DNA from: Castellaniella sp. S9
GTDB lineage: Bacteria > Pseudomonadota > Gammaproteobacteria > Burkholderiales > Burkholderiaceae_B
Assembly (NCBI RefSeq): GCF_027257175.1
Contig: NZ_JAPFGD010000001.1
Span: 434,001-498,000, forward strand
Direction: 5' to 3'
Length of the DNA stretch: 64,000 bases
Below the pieces are notes generated by a model. The model searched no databases and was not told the DNA's origin. It worked only from the letters and a program-made list of their open reading frames with translations. Of this stretch, positions 1 to 8,012 are shown in pieces (the stretch's first letter is position 1; every line of letters begins with the position of its first letter). The translations under genes were made by a program, and so were the position numbers.

Positions 1-1262
1 TTCATGTCGGCAGGCTTCTTGCCGCGCAGGATGGGGAAGTTGATGATCCCCTGGTGATCCTCGGCGCGGAAGCTGACCTTGCCAGCAGGGCCGTCACGGA
101 CCTCGCCGGCTTCATAGGCCTTGATGACGTCCGGCGGATAGAAACTGCCCGCGCGTTCCACCGCGTCGGCCCACAGCACGAGTTGCAGGTAGGCGATATA
201 GGCCGAATCCCGGGGCTTGGCCTTGAACTTCTTTTCGTACGCCGTAACGAAGTCCTTGGCGATCGGATACTGGTCCTCCAGCGTCCACCAGAAGCCCGAA
301 CCCGTGTAGACGCCTTGCATGATCTCGGCGCCGATTTCCTTTTCCAGGAAGGCGGACATGTAAGGCACCACGATCTTCATCTTGTCGAGCAGACCGAACT
401 GTTTGGCCTGCTTGATCGCATTGGCGGCATCGGCGCCGTATGCGATCACCACCAGGGTGTCGGCATCGCTGTTGGCGATGTTGATCAGGAACGAGCTGTA
501 GTCCTTGGCGCCCAGTGGATGGACCTGGTTGGTCACGGTGGTCCAGCCTTCCTTCTCGGTGAATTCCTTCATCGAGTCGAAGGTGGTGTGGCCGTAGGTG
601 TAGTCGGGCGTGAGGTATGCGGCCTTGCGGTCCTTGCCCAGGTTGGCGGCCAGCACGGGGGCAATGGCCTTGCAGGCCATATAGGCGAAATAGCACAGAC
701 GAAAACCGTAGCGTTGGCAGTCCACCCCGGTGGTCTCGTTCGAGCCCGAGATGGCCGGCAGGTAGATGGTGTGCTCGCGGTTGCAGACTTTCTGCAAGGC
801 GATGGCGACCGCGCTGCTGGTGCTGCCCGTGATCACGAGCGCCTTGTTGTCGTGGATGAAGCGCGTCGCCGCCTGAACGGCCGTATTCGGCTTGGTCTCG
901 GCATCGGCGGACCCCAGTTTCACGGTCTTGCCCAGCACGCCTTTCTTGGTCAGGGGGGAAATCTTCTTGACTTCCTCGGCACCGGCATTGAGCTGTTCGG
1001 CCGCCAACTCGTAGCCGTTCTTTTGCTCAGCGCCCTGGGCGGAATACGGTCCGGTCAGGTCGACGGTCAGGCCGATGAATACCGAATCCCCTTCGGCGCC
1101 CGCAGGCCATGCCCCCAGGGGCTTCTTGTCCTGGGCCGTGGCAACCCGGGCCGCCCCGGGCAACAGCATGCCGCCGGCCACACCGGCCGCGCCCGCCTTC
1201 AGTACCGAGCGGCGCTGCACGCGTGCCTTCATGGCCTTGCCCAAAGTCTTCTTGTCATCCAT
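1..1262 (-). CDS. ABC transporter substrate-binding protein, branched-chain amino acid/urea type (3' end cut by window edge)
   Basis: Periplasmic solute receptor that would deliver a small amide or amino acid to an ABC importer. The start at 1262 is an ATG preceded by a good Shine-Dalgarno (AGGAGA, about 6 nt away). The N-terminus carries a twin-arginine-like signal (QRRSVLKAG, then a small-residue hydrophobic stretch ending near ATAQD), so Tat export is likely. The mature part begins IGLTVDLTGPYSAQG, typical of the type 1 periplasmic-binding fold (Peripla_BP_6). Later segments TPDYTYGHTTFDSMKEF and SGFWWTLEDQ fit the same family. About 420 codons are present and the reading frame is still open at base 1, so the C-terminus and any permease genes lie outside. 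The ligand cannot be told from sequence. Confidence 0.85.
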   Translation of the reverse strand, partial: MDDKKTLGKAMKARVQRRSVLKAGAAGVAGGMLLPGAARVATAQDKKPLGAWPAGAEGDSVFIGLTVDLTGPYSAQGAEQKNGYELAAEQLNAGAEEVKKISPLTKKGVLGKTVKLGSADAETKPNTAVQAATRFIHDNKALVITGSTSSAVAIALQKVCNREHTIYLPAISGSNETTGVDCQRYGFRLCYFAYMACKAIAPVLAANLGKDRKAAYLTPDYTYGHTTFDSMKEFTEKEGWTTVTNQVHPLGAKDYSSFLINIANSDADTLVVIAYGADAANAIKQAKQFGLLDKMKIVVPYMSAFLEKEIGAEIMQGVYTGSGFWWTLEDQYPIAKDFVTAYEKKFKAKPRDSAYIAYLQLVLWADAVERAGSFYPPDVIKAYEAGEVRDGPAGKVSFRAEDHQGIINFPILRGKKPADM

Positions 1263-1955
1263 TGCTTGTCTCCTGAGTGGTTGGGTCCGGACATCGGGGA
1301 CGTCCGGTATGACGTCAGTTTCCAGTGCAGCCTCTGCAATTCTTTTTGATATTCGAACCAGCTTTGTTTTTATGTCGGCAGATAAACGAACCTCGCTTAT
1401 TGCTGCATGCCGCTATTAGTAAGATTTGAAACTTACGCAAAACTTACGCAATCAGGACACGGATTTATTCGCTTCGGACACCCTCGGGCCATGCGTGAGC
1501 CTGTCGCGGCATCACGCAATATCCAATACGCTGTTTTCAAAAGATTTATTGGCGAACGAGACACTGCCCGGGAGTCCGGGATCAGGGTAATTCCCTAAGG
1601 GAAAACGGCAGTGCGGAAAAATCCGCTTTTTCCAGCTTCAATATGCGCCGGCCGGTGCGGCCGACGACAGATCATTCAAGCCAAAATGATTTTCGACGCA
1701 TATTCGCGCCGGGTCTCGAGACCCGGATCCCTGCGCGGCCACACCAGGCCCACGCCGTCGTCCTCGTAGCGCGGGAGCGCCTGGGGCATCCGCCGGACGG
1801 CGGATGGGCGCCCCTTGCATTCGGAAAGAAAATGAAATGTAATCAACGGGTCGCCTGACGCCCGCCCCACCTTCGCAATTTGCGGCCTTGTGCGGCGGAA
1901 CGCAGTGGTCCGACAGGCTTTCCGAAACCTCAGCACACTCCTTGCGCCCATCATC
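1263..1955. other. Long intergenic region between divergent genes, with leader hairpin and repeats
   Basis: Nearly 700 bases without a convincing gene; short open frames here lack ribosome sites and family features. It holds the leader of the leftward ABC receptor gene, with an inverted repeat CCGGAC/GTCCGG at 1287-1292 and 1302-1307 just upstream of its ribosome site. It also holds a perfect 11-bp tandem repeat at 1430-1451 and a palindrome TTCCCT-A-AGGGAA at 1591-1603. The stretch 1340-1460 is clearly richer in A+T than its surroundings, as expected for a promoter region. Confidence 0.6.
1430..1451. repeat. Perfect 11-bp tandem repeat
   Basis: Two abutting copies of AACTTACGCAA (1430-1440 and 1441-1451). 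Eleven bases is about one helical turn, so two identical half-sites would face the same side of the DNA. It lies about 170 bp upstream of the leftward ABC receptor start, compatible with an upstream activator site. Role inferred only. Confidence 0.6.
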
Positions 1956-2435
1956 ATGCGGTTCATTGCCGGCCTGCTATCCGTCGTCGTGATCTGGGCA
2001 GGCCTTGCGCCGGCCGGCGCAGAAACGGGCGACGCATGGCCCGTCCCCCCGTCCCGTACCGTTCTGGCGAGCCCCTATGGGACGCTGTCGGTGCACGACA
2101 GCGCCTATGTGTACGAATCCACCCTGATGCTGGACGGCGCCGAGGTCGCCCCCCTCGTCAAGGGCCTCATCACCATCAGCTACGCCTATCGCATGAAGAA
2201 CCGCAGCATCGCCCTGATCAGCGTCGATACGGGCGATACGTCCTGCCCCATTCGCTATCATTGGATCGCCCTGCGAAAATCGGGCTATCGGATGACCGAG
2301 GCGTTCGGCTCGTGTTCACCCAAGATCCGGGTCGCCGCCCATGGCCACACCCTGGTGCTCGAAACGCCCAACGCCGACGACCCGGACAAGATCGACCGGT
2401 GGTCCTACGACGGCCGTTCAGTCAAGCGCCGCTAG
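1956..2435 (+). CDS. Small exported protein of unknown function
   Basis: A 159-residue protein from the ATG at 1956, chosen because it places a clean signal peptide at the N-terminus (MRFIAGLLSVVVIWAGLAPAGAE, cleavage expected after AGA). A longer in-frame start at 1890 would bury the signal peptide. The mature protein has no motif I recognise. It contains two cysteines (GDTSCPIRY and FGSCSPKIR) that could form a periplasmic disulfide, and a basic C-terminus. It stands alone, convergent with the DUF945 gene on the other strand. Codon use is like its neighbours, so I take it as a real but uncharacterised gene. Confidence 0.6.
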   Translation: MRFIAGLLSVVVIWAGLAPAGAETGDAWPVPPSRTVLASPYGTLSVHDSAYVYESTLMLDGAEVAPLVKGLITISYAYRMKNRSIALISVDTGDTSCPIRYHWIALRKSGYRMTEAFGSCSPKIRVAAHGHTLVLETPNADDPDKIDRWSYDGRSVKRR

Positions 2436-2493
2436 CCGATACCGTGACCAGGACGACGTCCGCCGGACGCCGACAGCCGGCTGTCCGGCGCGG

Positions 2494-3933
2494 CTAGCCG
2501 GCCGGCCCGACGAGCCAGGGCGACACCAGCGCCAGAAAATCCGCGACCGGCATGGCTTGCCCGTTCAAGGTCACCCGCCCCGCGCTGTAGGCGAGTTCCA
2601 GCCGCGCGGCGCCATCCTCGACCCGAACCAGGCCCGCGCGGGCGAGCCGGCCCGTGACACCATCGAACAGCATGCTCGCCAGCGCCGCCGTGCGATCGGC
2701 GTCGCCGGGATTCACACGCCGGGCGGTCTCGACCAGCATGGCCTTGGACACCTCCAGGTTCAGCCGCAACTGTCGGATGGCACGTTCGAGAAAAGCGCCG
2801 AGATCCGTGTCGCCGCCCTCGCCTGGCGGCGTGAAATCCACGGCCAGGGAGGCCTGGCTCTGGCCCTGCGCATTGCGCCAGCGCAGGGCGTCGATCGCCA
2901 CGGAAGGGGCGGCCGCCAGGACAGGCCGCAGGCGCTCCAGCAGGGCCGCCCGGTCCGCGGGATCGAGGCCGGCGTCGGGATCGCCCGCCGCCGCGATGTC
3001 CTCCCAGGTCTGCTGCAAGGCCTGGAAGGCGCCCGCATCCACGTGCTGGGCGGAGGCCTGGAATTCCAGACGTCCCATGTCCAGCTCGCCGACGCGCAAC
3101 TGGTCGAGGGCGTAAGCCAGCCGGCCGTCGACCAAGGCGCCGGTGCGCGCCGCATCCAGTCCGACCTCGATGCCGTGGGCCTCGACGGCGGGCTGGTCGG
3201 GCCGATCCAGGGCAAGCCGCTGGATCCGCAGGCGATGGCTGGTCCGCCCGTCGTCTTCACCCGATGATGCGCTGTCGCCCTGGATCGACAAACCCTCCAG
3301 GCGCAGACGCTCGCCTGTGTCGGGCATGATCAAGGCGAGGTGGTCCAGTGCGCCCGACGCCACGGACGCGCGTGTCGCGGGATCGTAGTCGACGGTCATG
3401 CGTCCGGCACTGAACCCGACCTGCACCGCCTGGCCGCGCACCTGCGCCGCCGCCAGGCGCCAGACGGCATGGACCTTGCCGTCGAAGGCGATGCGGGTAT
3501 CGATCGCCAGCGGCGCGCCCCTGTTCTCGACGCCGTCGAACCAGGCGCCCCCGGTGTCGCCGGGCGCCAGCACCAGGCGGCTGTAGGCTATCGCCGGCCG
3601 CCAATCCCCCATGCGCAGCGCGGCCCAGGGCAATGGGCCGTGCGCCAGGGCGTCCTGGAAATGGAGGCCGCGCGCATGCCCGTCGGCGTCCTGATAGGCC
3701 AGGGTGTACCGGATCCGGGACGAGAACCAGCCGCGCCGGTACTCGTCGATGCGCAGGACCGGTTGCGGCTGGGTCACCGGCCATTGCGCCGCCAGGCCCA
3801 GATTGGCCTGTTCGACGAGCTGCTCGATCCTGGCCTGGGCCTCGCGGCCCGCATACCATGACGCGCCCGCATAGAGGCCCGCCAGGGCGATCACCGTACC
3901 CGCGAGGATGGCAAGCGTGCGCCGTGTATTCAT
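2494..3933 (-). CDS. DUF945 (YdgA-like) family protein
   Basis: 479 residues from the ATG at 3933; upstream in-frame codons (to 4134) overlap ispH and are ignored. There is one N-terminal membrane anchor (TLAILAGTVIALAGLYAG), then a long periplasmic domain. The early pattern YRRGWFSSRIRYTL is typical of the YdgA/YihF DUF945 family, whose members are anchored periplasmic proteins of unknown role. Length is close to the usual 470-500. It starts 11 nt after the ispH stop, so it is probably the last gene of the fkpB-ispH operon. Confidence 0.8.
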   Translation of the reverse strand: MNTRRTLAILAGTVIALAGLYAGASWYAGREAQARIEQLVEQANLGLAAQWPVTQPQPVLRIDEYRRGWFSSRIRYTLAYQDADGHARGLHFQDALAHGPLPWAALRMGDWRPAIAYSRLVLAPGDTGGAWFDGVENRGAPLAIDTRIAFDGKVHAVWRLAAAQVRGQAVQVGFSAGRMTVDYDPATRASVASGALDHLALIMPDTGERLRLEGLSIQGDSASSGEDDGRTSHRLRIQRLALDRPDQPAVEAHGIEVGLDAARTGALVDGRLAYALDQLRVGELDMGRLEFQASAQHVDAGAFQALQQTWEDIAAAGDPDAGLDPADRAALLERLRPVLAAAPSVAIDALRWRNAQGQSQASLAVDFTPPGEGGDTDLGAFLERAIRQLRLNLEVSKAMLVETARRVNPGDADRTAALASMLFDGVTGRLARAGLVRVEDGAARLELAYSAGRVTLNGQAMPVADFLALVSPWLVGPAG

Positions 3934-3944
3934 GAGGCTCGGCA

Positions 3945-4916
3945 CTAGGACGGGGACGCGATCTTGCGCGAGAGTTCCCTGGGCAGCGGGAAAGAGACGT
4001 TTTCGACTACGCCCTCGAGCGGGCGCACCGAACGCGCGCCCAAGGCCTTGAGCCGTTCGATCACGCGCTCGACCAGGACCTCGGGAGCCGAGGCGCCGGC
4101 CGTCACGCCGATCCGGCGGGCGCCTTCGAGCCATGCCGGATCGATCATGTCCGGGTCGTCCAGCAGGTAAGCGGCCACGCCCCGGCGCTCGGCGACTTCG
4201 CGCAGGCGATTGGAGTTCGAGCTGTTGGGGCTGCCCACCACCAGCACCAGGTCACACGCCGGCGCCATGATGCGCACGGCGTCCTGGCGGTTCTGCGTCG
4301 CATAGCAGATGTCGCTTTTCTTGGGCTCGGCGATGCCGGGAAAGCGCGCGCGCAAGGCGGCGGCCACCGCGGCCGCATCGTCGATGGACAAGGTGGTCTG
4401 GGTCACGAAGGCCAGCCGCTGGGGGTCGGCCACCTGCAGCGCCGCGACATCCTCGACGGTCTCGACCAGGTGCATGCCGCCGTCGGCCTGGCCCAGCGTG
4501 CCCTCGACCTCGGGGTGTCCCCGATGGCCGATCATGATGATCTCGCGCCCATCGGCCCGCATGCGGGCCACCTCGACGTGGACCTTGGTGACCAAGGGGC
4601 AGGTCGCATCGAAGATCCGCTGGCCGCGCGCCTCGGCCTCGGCGCGCACTGCCCGTGAGACCCCATGCGCGGAAAAAATCACGATGGCGCCGGCGGGCGC
4701 TTCGACCAGTTCGTCGATGAACACGGCGCCCTTGGCGCGCAGGTCCTCGACCACGTAGCGGTTGTGCACGATCTCGTGGCGCACGTAGATCGGCGCGCCG
4801 TGTATTTCGAGGGCGCGCTCGACGATGGCGATGGCCCGGTCCACACCCGCGCAGAATCCGCGCGGCTGGGCCAGGACGATGTCCGGCTCGGGCCGGGACG
4901 TATCAGATGTGTTCAC
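3945..4916 (-). CDS. ispH: 4-hydroxy-3-methylbut-2-enyl diphosphate reductase
   Basis: Last enzyme of the non-mevalonate isoprenoid pathway, reducing HMBPP to IPP and DMAPP with a [4Fe-4S] cluster. 323 residues. The three cluster cysteines are visible: [11 protein letters not shown] (C22), [12 protein letters not shown] and [11 protein letters not shown]. Substrate-binding pieces [18 protein letters not shown] and NSSNSNRL are also intact. The start is a GTG at 4916 that overlaps the TGA of fkpB by four bases (GTGA), implying translational coupling. The fkpB-ispH pairing is widespread in Proteobacteria. Confidence 0.97.
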   Translation of the reverse strand: MNTSDTSRPEPDIVLAQPRGFCAGVDRAIAIVERALEIHGAPIYVRHEIVHNRYVVEDLRAKGAVFIDELVEAPAGAIVIFSAHGVSRAVRAEAEARGQRIFDATCPLVTKVHVEVARMRADGREIIMIGHRGHPEVEGTLGQADGGMHLVETVEDVAALQVADPQRLAFVTQTTLSIDDAAAVAAALRARFPGIAEPKKSDICYATQNRQDAVRIMAPACDLVLVVGSPNSSNSNRLREVAERRGVAAYLLDDPDMIDPAWLEGARRIGVTAGASAPEVLVERVIERLKALGARSVRPLEGVVENVSFPLPRELSRKIASPS

Positions 4917-5389
4917 AGCACCCCCAGGATCCGGACTTCGACCTGCAGGTCGACGCCTGCCAGTGGATGATTGAAATCGAACAGGCCGGAGGTTTCGCCC
5001 AGTTCCTTGAGCACTCCCGAATACCGTCCGCCGTTGGGCGCCACGAACTCGACCATGTCGCCGGGCTGGAACTCGGTGTCCGGCGGCGCATTGTCGCGCA
5101 TGGCCTCGCGGCTGACGCGCTGGACGAGGTCGGGATTGCGTTCCCCATAGGCCCGAGCGGCCGGCAGGTCCACCATGAAGTGCTCGCCTTCGGCGCGGCC
5201 GACCAGCAGGTCCTCGAGCCCGGCGGCCCATTGCCCCACGCCCATCTGCAGCGTGGCCGGCCGATCCAGGAAGGTATCGACGAACACCGTCCCCGCCGCC
5301 TGGCCGCTGGTGAGCTCGATGCGATAGTGCAGGGTCACGTAGGAATCGGCACGGACAAAAGTATTCACCGCGTCAGATGTGGAAGTCAA
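4913..5389 (-). CDS. fkpB: FKBP-type peptidyl-prolyl cis-trans isomerase (SlpA-like)
   Basis: Cytoplasmic prolyl isomerase and chaperone of 158 residues, the usual size for FkpB/SlpA. The FKBP half shows [12 protein letters not shown] near the start. The inserted-flap region follows ([24 protein letters not shown]), and FNHPLAG, a hallmark of SlpA-type isomerases, lies near the end. First gene of the leftward fkpB-ispH-DUF945 operon and divergent from radC across a very short 27-bp gap, so the two promoters must overlap or lie within each other's coding starts. Confidence 0.93.
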   Translation of the reverse strand: MTSTSDAVNTFVRADSYVTLHYRIELTSGQAAGTVFVDTFLDRPATLQMGVGQWAAGLEDLLVGRAEGEHFMVDLPAARAYGERNPDLVQRVSREAMRDNAPPDTEFQPGDMVEFVAPNGGRYSGVLKELGETSGLFDFNHPLAGVDLQVEVRILGVL

Positions 5390-5416
5390 AGTGTGTCACC
5401 GTAGAAGATCTCGCGC

Positions 5417-6148
5417 ATGCGCCATATTTTAGAGCCTATCATGACCTCGGGTCCCGCATCCCCCTATTCCCGGCCCGCAGCCGGCCACGCGCCGAGCCCC
5501 GAGCGCCCCCGCGAACGCCTGCTGGCCCATGGCGCCCACGCCCTCACCAGCGCCGAATTGCTGGCGGTCGTCCTGCGCACCGGCACCCGCGGCTGCGATG
5601 CCGTCGCCCTGGGGCGGCGCCTGCTGGAGCATTTCGGCGGCCTGCGCAGCCTGCTGTCCGCGCCGGCGGGGTCGCTGCTGGGCTTTCCCGGCATGGGCAC
5701 CGCCAAGACCTGCGAACTGCTGGCCATCCGCGAACTCAGCCGCCGCGCGCTCGAGGAGGACCTGCGCGCCGGCCAGGCGATGAGCCAGCCCCAGCAGGTC
5801 AAGCGGTTCTGTGCCGCGCAACTGGCGCACCTGCGCGTCGAGCACTGCATCGCGCTGTACCTGGATACCCAGCTGCAATTGATTCTTTGCGAAGAGGTGT
5901 CGCGCGGCACGCTGTCGCAGGCCACGGTCTATCCCCGCGAAATCGTCCGGGCCGCGCTGGGCCATCACGCGGCCGGTGTCATCCTGGCGCACAATCACCC
6001 CTCGGGCCTGGCCGAACCCAGCCCCGCGGACCTGGCCCTCACGCGCCACCTGAAGCAGGCGCTCGCCCTGGTGGACATCCGGCTGGTCGACCACCTGATT
6101 GTGGGGGCTTCAGGTGCGGTGTCCCTCGCCGAACGCGGCGAGGTGTAG
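5417..6148 (+). CDS. radC: RadC family JAMM/MPN+ protein
   Basis: 243 residues: a helix-hairpin-helix-like N-terminal part (ERPRERLLAHGAHALTSAELL), then the JAMM metalloprotease-like domain. The zinc motif is complete: HNHPSGLAEPSPAD gives HxH with the downstream Asp, and the upstream Glu comes from PREIVRAAL. Family members are common, but their biological role is unsettled; the old DNA-repair link is not supported. Two starts are possible: ATG 5417, and ATG 5441, which removes eight residues and leaves more promoter room. Neither has a strong ribosome site. Confidence 0.9.
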   Translation: MRHILEPIMTSGPASPYSRPAAGHAPSPERPRERLLAHGAHALTSAELLAVVLRTGTRGCDAVALGRRLLEHFGGLRSLLSAPAGSLLGFPGMGTAKTCELLAIRELSRRALEEDLRAGQAMSQPQQVKRFCAAQLAHLRVEHCIALYLDTQLQLILCEEVSRGTLSQATVYPREIVRAALGHHAAGVILAHNHPSGLAEPSPADLALTRHLKQALALVDIRLVDHLIVGASGAVSLAERGEV

Positions 6149-6180
6149 GCCGCCGGGCAGGAAGGCCCGCCGGCCGCTAC

Positions 6181-7338
6181 TCATCGCTCGGCGATGCCCT
6201 CGACGACATCCCAGTCGACCTCGACGCCCAGCCCCGGCGCGCCCGGAACGATCGCCTGGCCCTGATCGAAGGCGACGCCGCCCTGAAACACATCGTCCCG
6301 GCCCAGCGTGAGGAAAGACACGTGACCCTCGCAATCCACGGGGTAGTGGTCCTTGATGATGGCGGCGATGTGGGCGCAGGCGGTATCGCCCACCAGGGTG
6401 AAGGGATTCGTATCGACACTGACGCCGATGCCCGCGGCGGTGCACAGGGCGATGATTTGCTGGGCCGGGAAGAAACCGCCGACGCGATTGATCTTCAGCA
6501 CGATTCTGTCGCAGGCCTGCGCCGCAATCGCATTGGACATGGCCTCGACCGACCAGATGGACTCGTCCAGGATGACGGGCGTACGGGCATGCTCGCGAAC
6601 ATGGCGGGCGCCGGCCAGATCCGCATAGGCCAGGGGCTGTTCGATCGACAGATTATCGTATTCCTCAAAGCGCGCGAGCTTGGCCACCGTCCACTTGGCG
6701 TTGCGCCAGCCCTGATTGGCATCGGCGTCGATATAGACGTCACGCGGCGTGACCTCGAGCGCGGCCTGCAGGAACTCCAGTTCCTGCTCCATGCGCTGCA
6801 TTGAAAACCCGTGGTGCAGCAGGGTGTCGCCCACCTTGATCTTCAGGCCCTTGAAGCCCCGGGCGACGAAATCCTTGCACGCTTGCGCCATGCTCTCGGG
6901 CGTCTTGTGGTAGAGGTTGGTCAGCAGGTCCAGGCGCGTGCGGTACGCCCCGCCCAGCAGCGCATGCACGCTCAGGCCCTTGGCCTTGCCGACCAGGTCG
7001 TACAAAGCCATGTCGACCGCCGACCGGGCGCCGCGTCCGCCCGGCATGCCGCCAGCATACGTGCGCTCCATGATCTGGTGCGCCCGGGCGATGTTCGTGG
7101 CGTCCTGACCCACCAGCGCCTGCGCATAGAGCGCCAGGCAGCCGGCGATCTGCTCGGCGGTTTCGCCCAGATACCAGACTTGGCTCGTCACCTCGCCAAC
7201 GCCGGTGACGCCGTCTTCGCCAGTGACCCGCACGAGGAAGCTGGGCGGCGCATCGGGCCAGACGGATTCATCGCTGTCCCAGGATTCCTTGATGGCGCGG
7301 CAAGGCAGTTTCCAATAATCGATGGCAATGATTTTCAT
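6181..7338 (-). CDS. Enolase-superfamily enzyme, mandelate racemase/muconate lactonizing type
   Basis: 385 residues from the ATG at 7338, preceded by AGGACA. N-terminal capping domain followed by the (beta/alpha)7-beta barrel. Catalytic residues can be placed: KIK (K166, K168), metal ligands D204 (IDADANQG), E233 (IEQP) and D258 (LDES), and K282 (VLKINRVGG). A lysine on each side of the barrel fits the MLE or dipeptide-epimerase branch better than the sugar-acid dehydratase branch, but the substrate cannot be assigned. It is monocistronic, convergent with radC, with no transporter or pathway gene next to it. Confidence 0.85.
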   Translation of the reverse strand: MKIIAIDYWKLPCRAIKESWDSDESVWPDAPPSFLVRVTGEDGVTGVGEVTSQVWYLGETAEQIAGCLALYAQALVGQDATNIARAHQIMERTYAGGMPGGRGARSAVDMALYDLVGKAKGLSVHALLGGAYRTRLDLLTNLYHKTPESMAQACKDFVARGFKGLKIKVGDTLLHHGFSMQRMEQELEFLQAALEVTPRDVYIDADANQGWRNAKWTVAKLARFEEYDNLSIEQPLAYADLAGARHVREHARTPVILDESIWSVEAMSNAIAAQACDRIVLKINRVGGFFPAQQIIALCTAAGIGVSVDTNPFTLVGDTACAHIAAIIKDHYPVDCEGHVSFLTLGRDDVFQGGVAFDQGQAIVPGAPGLGVEVDWDVVEGIAER

Positions 7339-7535
7339 ATCCGGGTGTCCTTCATGGTGTTGAGGAAGCATGGCGGGCCGTGACGGAAACATGCCGTCAT
7401 TCTAGATGCAGGATACTGGATACAATTTATCAATCGATATCAGTATTAATCCCAGGCCGAACCCGGAAACGCCCGCCACGCACCGCGGGTCGCGCACAGG
7501 CGACCCGCGTCCTGCTGTCGGCGCACCGACGGCTA

Positions 7536-7564
7536 TTGAATAAATTCCCTATAGGGATTAGAAT
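7536..7564 (+). promoter_or_regulatory. Sigma-70 type promoter of rpmE2 with a palindrome in the spacer
   Basis: -35 TTGAAT (7536-7541), a 17-bp spacer, and -10 TAGAAT (7559-7564). The spacer contains the perfect 12-bp palindrome TCCCTATAGGGA (7546-7557), placed where a repressor would block polymerase. The start of rpmE2 is about 95 bp downstream, giving a long leader. Confidence 0.6.
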
Positions 7565-7588
7565 ACTGGGCTTTACCGGATACGTTGT

Positions 7589-7615
7589 CAGGCACTACAG
7601 GCACTACAGGCACTA
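7589..7615 (+). repeat. Three perfect 9-bp tandem repeats in the rpmE2 leader
   Basis: CAGGCACTA occurs three times without interruption between the promoter at 7536-7564 and the rpmE2 start at 7659. It is in the untranslated leader, so copy-number change would alter leader length rather than a protein. Confidence 0.75.
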
Positions 7616-7658
7616 GTGGGCCTGGCTGGCGACCCTCACACAGACTGGAACATCCACC

Positions 7659-7925
7659 ATGAAAGAAGGCATCCACCCCGAATACCGCGAAGTCGTATTC
7701 CTGGATCAGCAAACCGGCAACACGTTTATCTCGCGCTCGACGCTTTCGACCCGCGAAAAGACCGAGATCGACGGCAAGACCTATCCGCTTTTCAAGTGCG
7801 ATGTGACCTCCGAGTCCCACCCCTTCTACACGGGCGCCCAGACCCGCATCGTCGAGACCGGCCGCGTCGAGAAATTCCGCGCCCGCTTTGCGCGCACCGC
7901 CGGCACGGTCAAGAAAGACCAATAA
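7659..7925 (+). CDS. rpmE2: 50S ribosomal protein L31 type B
   Basis: 88 residues, the usual size for type B L31 (YkgM/RpmE2). Diagnostic segments are MKEGIHPEYREVVF at the start and SHPFYTGAQ with GRVEKFRARF later. It has a single cysteine and no CxxC pair, so it is the zinc-free (C-) form. In many bacteria this paralogue replaces the zinc-binding L31 when zinc is scarce; I see no recognisable Zur box here, but an unassigned palindrome sits in its promoter spacer. Monocistronic, ending in a strong terminator. Confidence 0.95.
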   Translation: MKEGIHPEYREVVFLDQQTGNTFISRSTLSTREKTEIDGKTYPLFKCDVTSESHPFYTGAQTRIVETGRVEKFRARFARTAGTVKKDQ

Positions 7926-7939
7926 GCCCGCCGCAGCCG

Positions 7940-7969
7940 AAAAGGGCAGCCATCCAGGCTGCCCTTTTT
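7940..7969 (+). terminator. Rho-independent terminator of rpmE2
   Basis: Twelve-base-pair stem (7940-7951 with 7957-7968, AAAAGGGCAGCC/GGCTGCCCTTTT), five-base loop, ending in a run of five T. Confidence 0.9.
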
Positions 7970-8012
7970 CATTTAAGATGGCTTTGTCCATTTTCTCGGT
8001 AGTGCTGTCCCG

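Larger units (their letters stand above)
7339..7658. other. Divergent intergenic region between the enolase-superfamily gene and rpmE2
   Basis: About 320 bases. The left half is the leader of the leftward enzyme gene and contains a direct repeat of GGATAC (7411-7422) and an AT-rich stretch (7424-7452). The right half holds a well-formed rightward promoter with a palindrome in its spacer (7536-7564), followed by three 9-bp repeats in the rpmE2 leader. No gene is seen. Confidence 0.6.

Noticed and set aside
54-1349. 431-codon open frame on the plus strand
   Set aside because: It is antisense to the ABC receptor gene, whose signal peptide, ribosome site and family motifs are clear on the minus strand. 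Long shadow frames are expected in GC-rich DNA.
1407-1598. Possible 63-residue gene in the long intergenic region
   Set aside because: No ribosome site, no recognisable family, and it runs through the 11-bp repeat and palindromic regulatory DNA.
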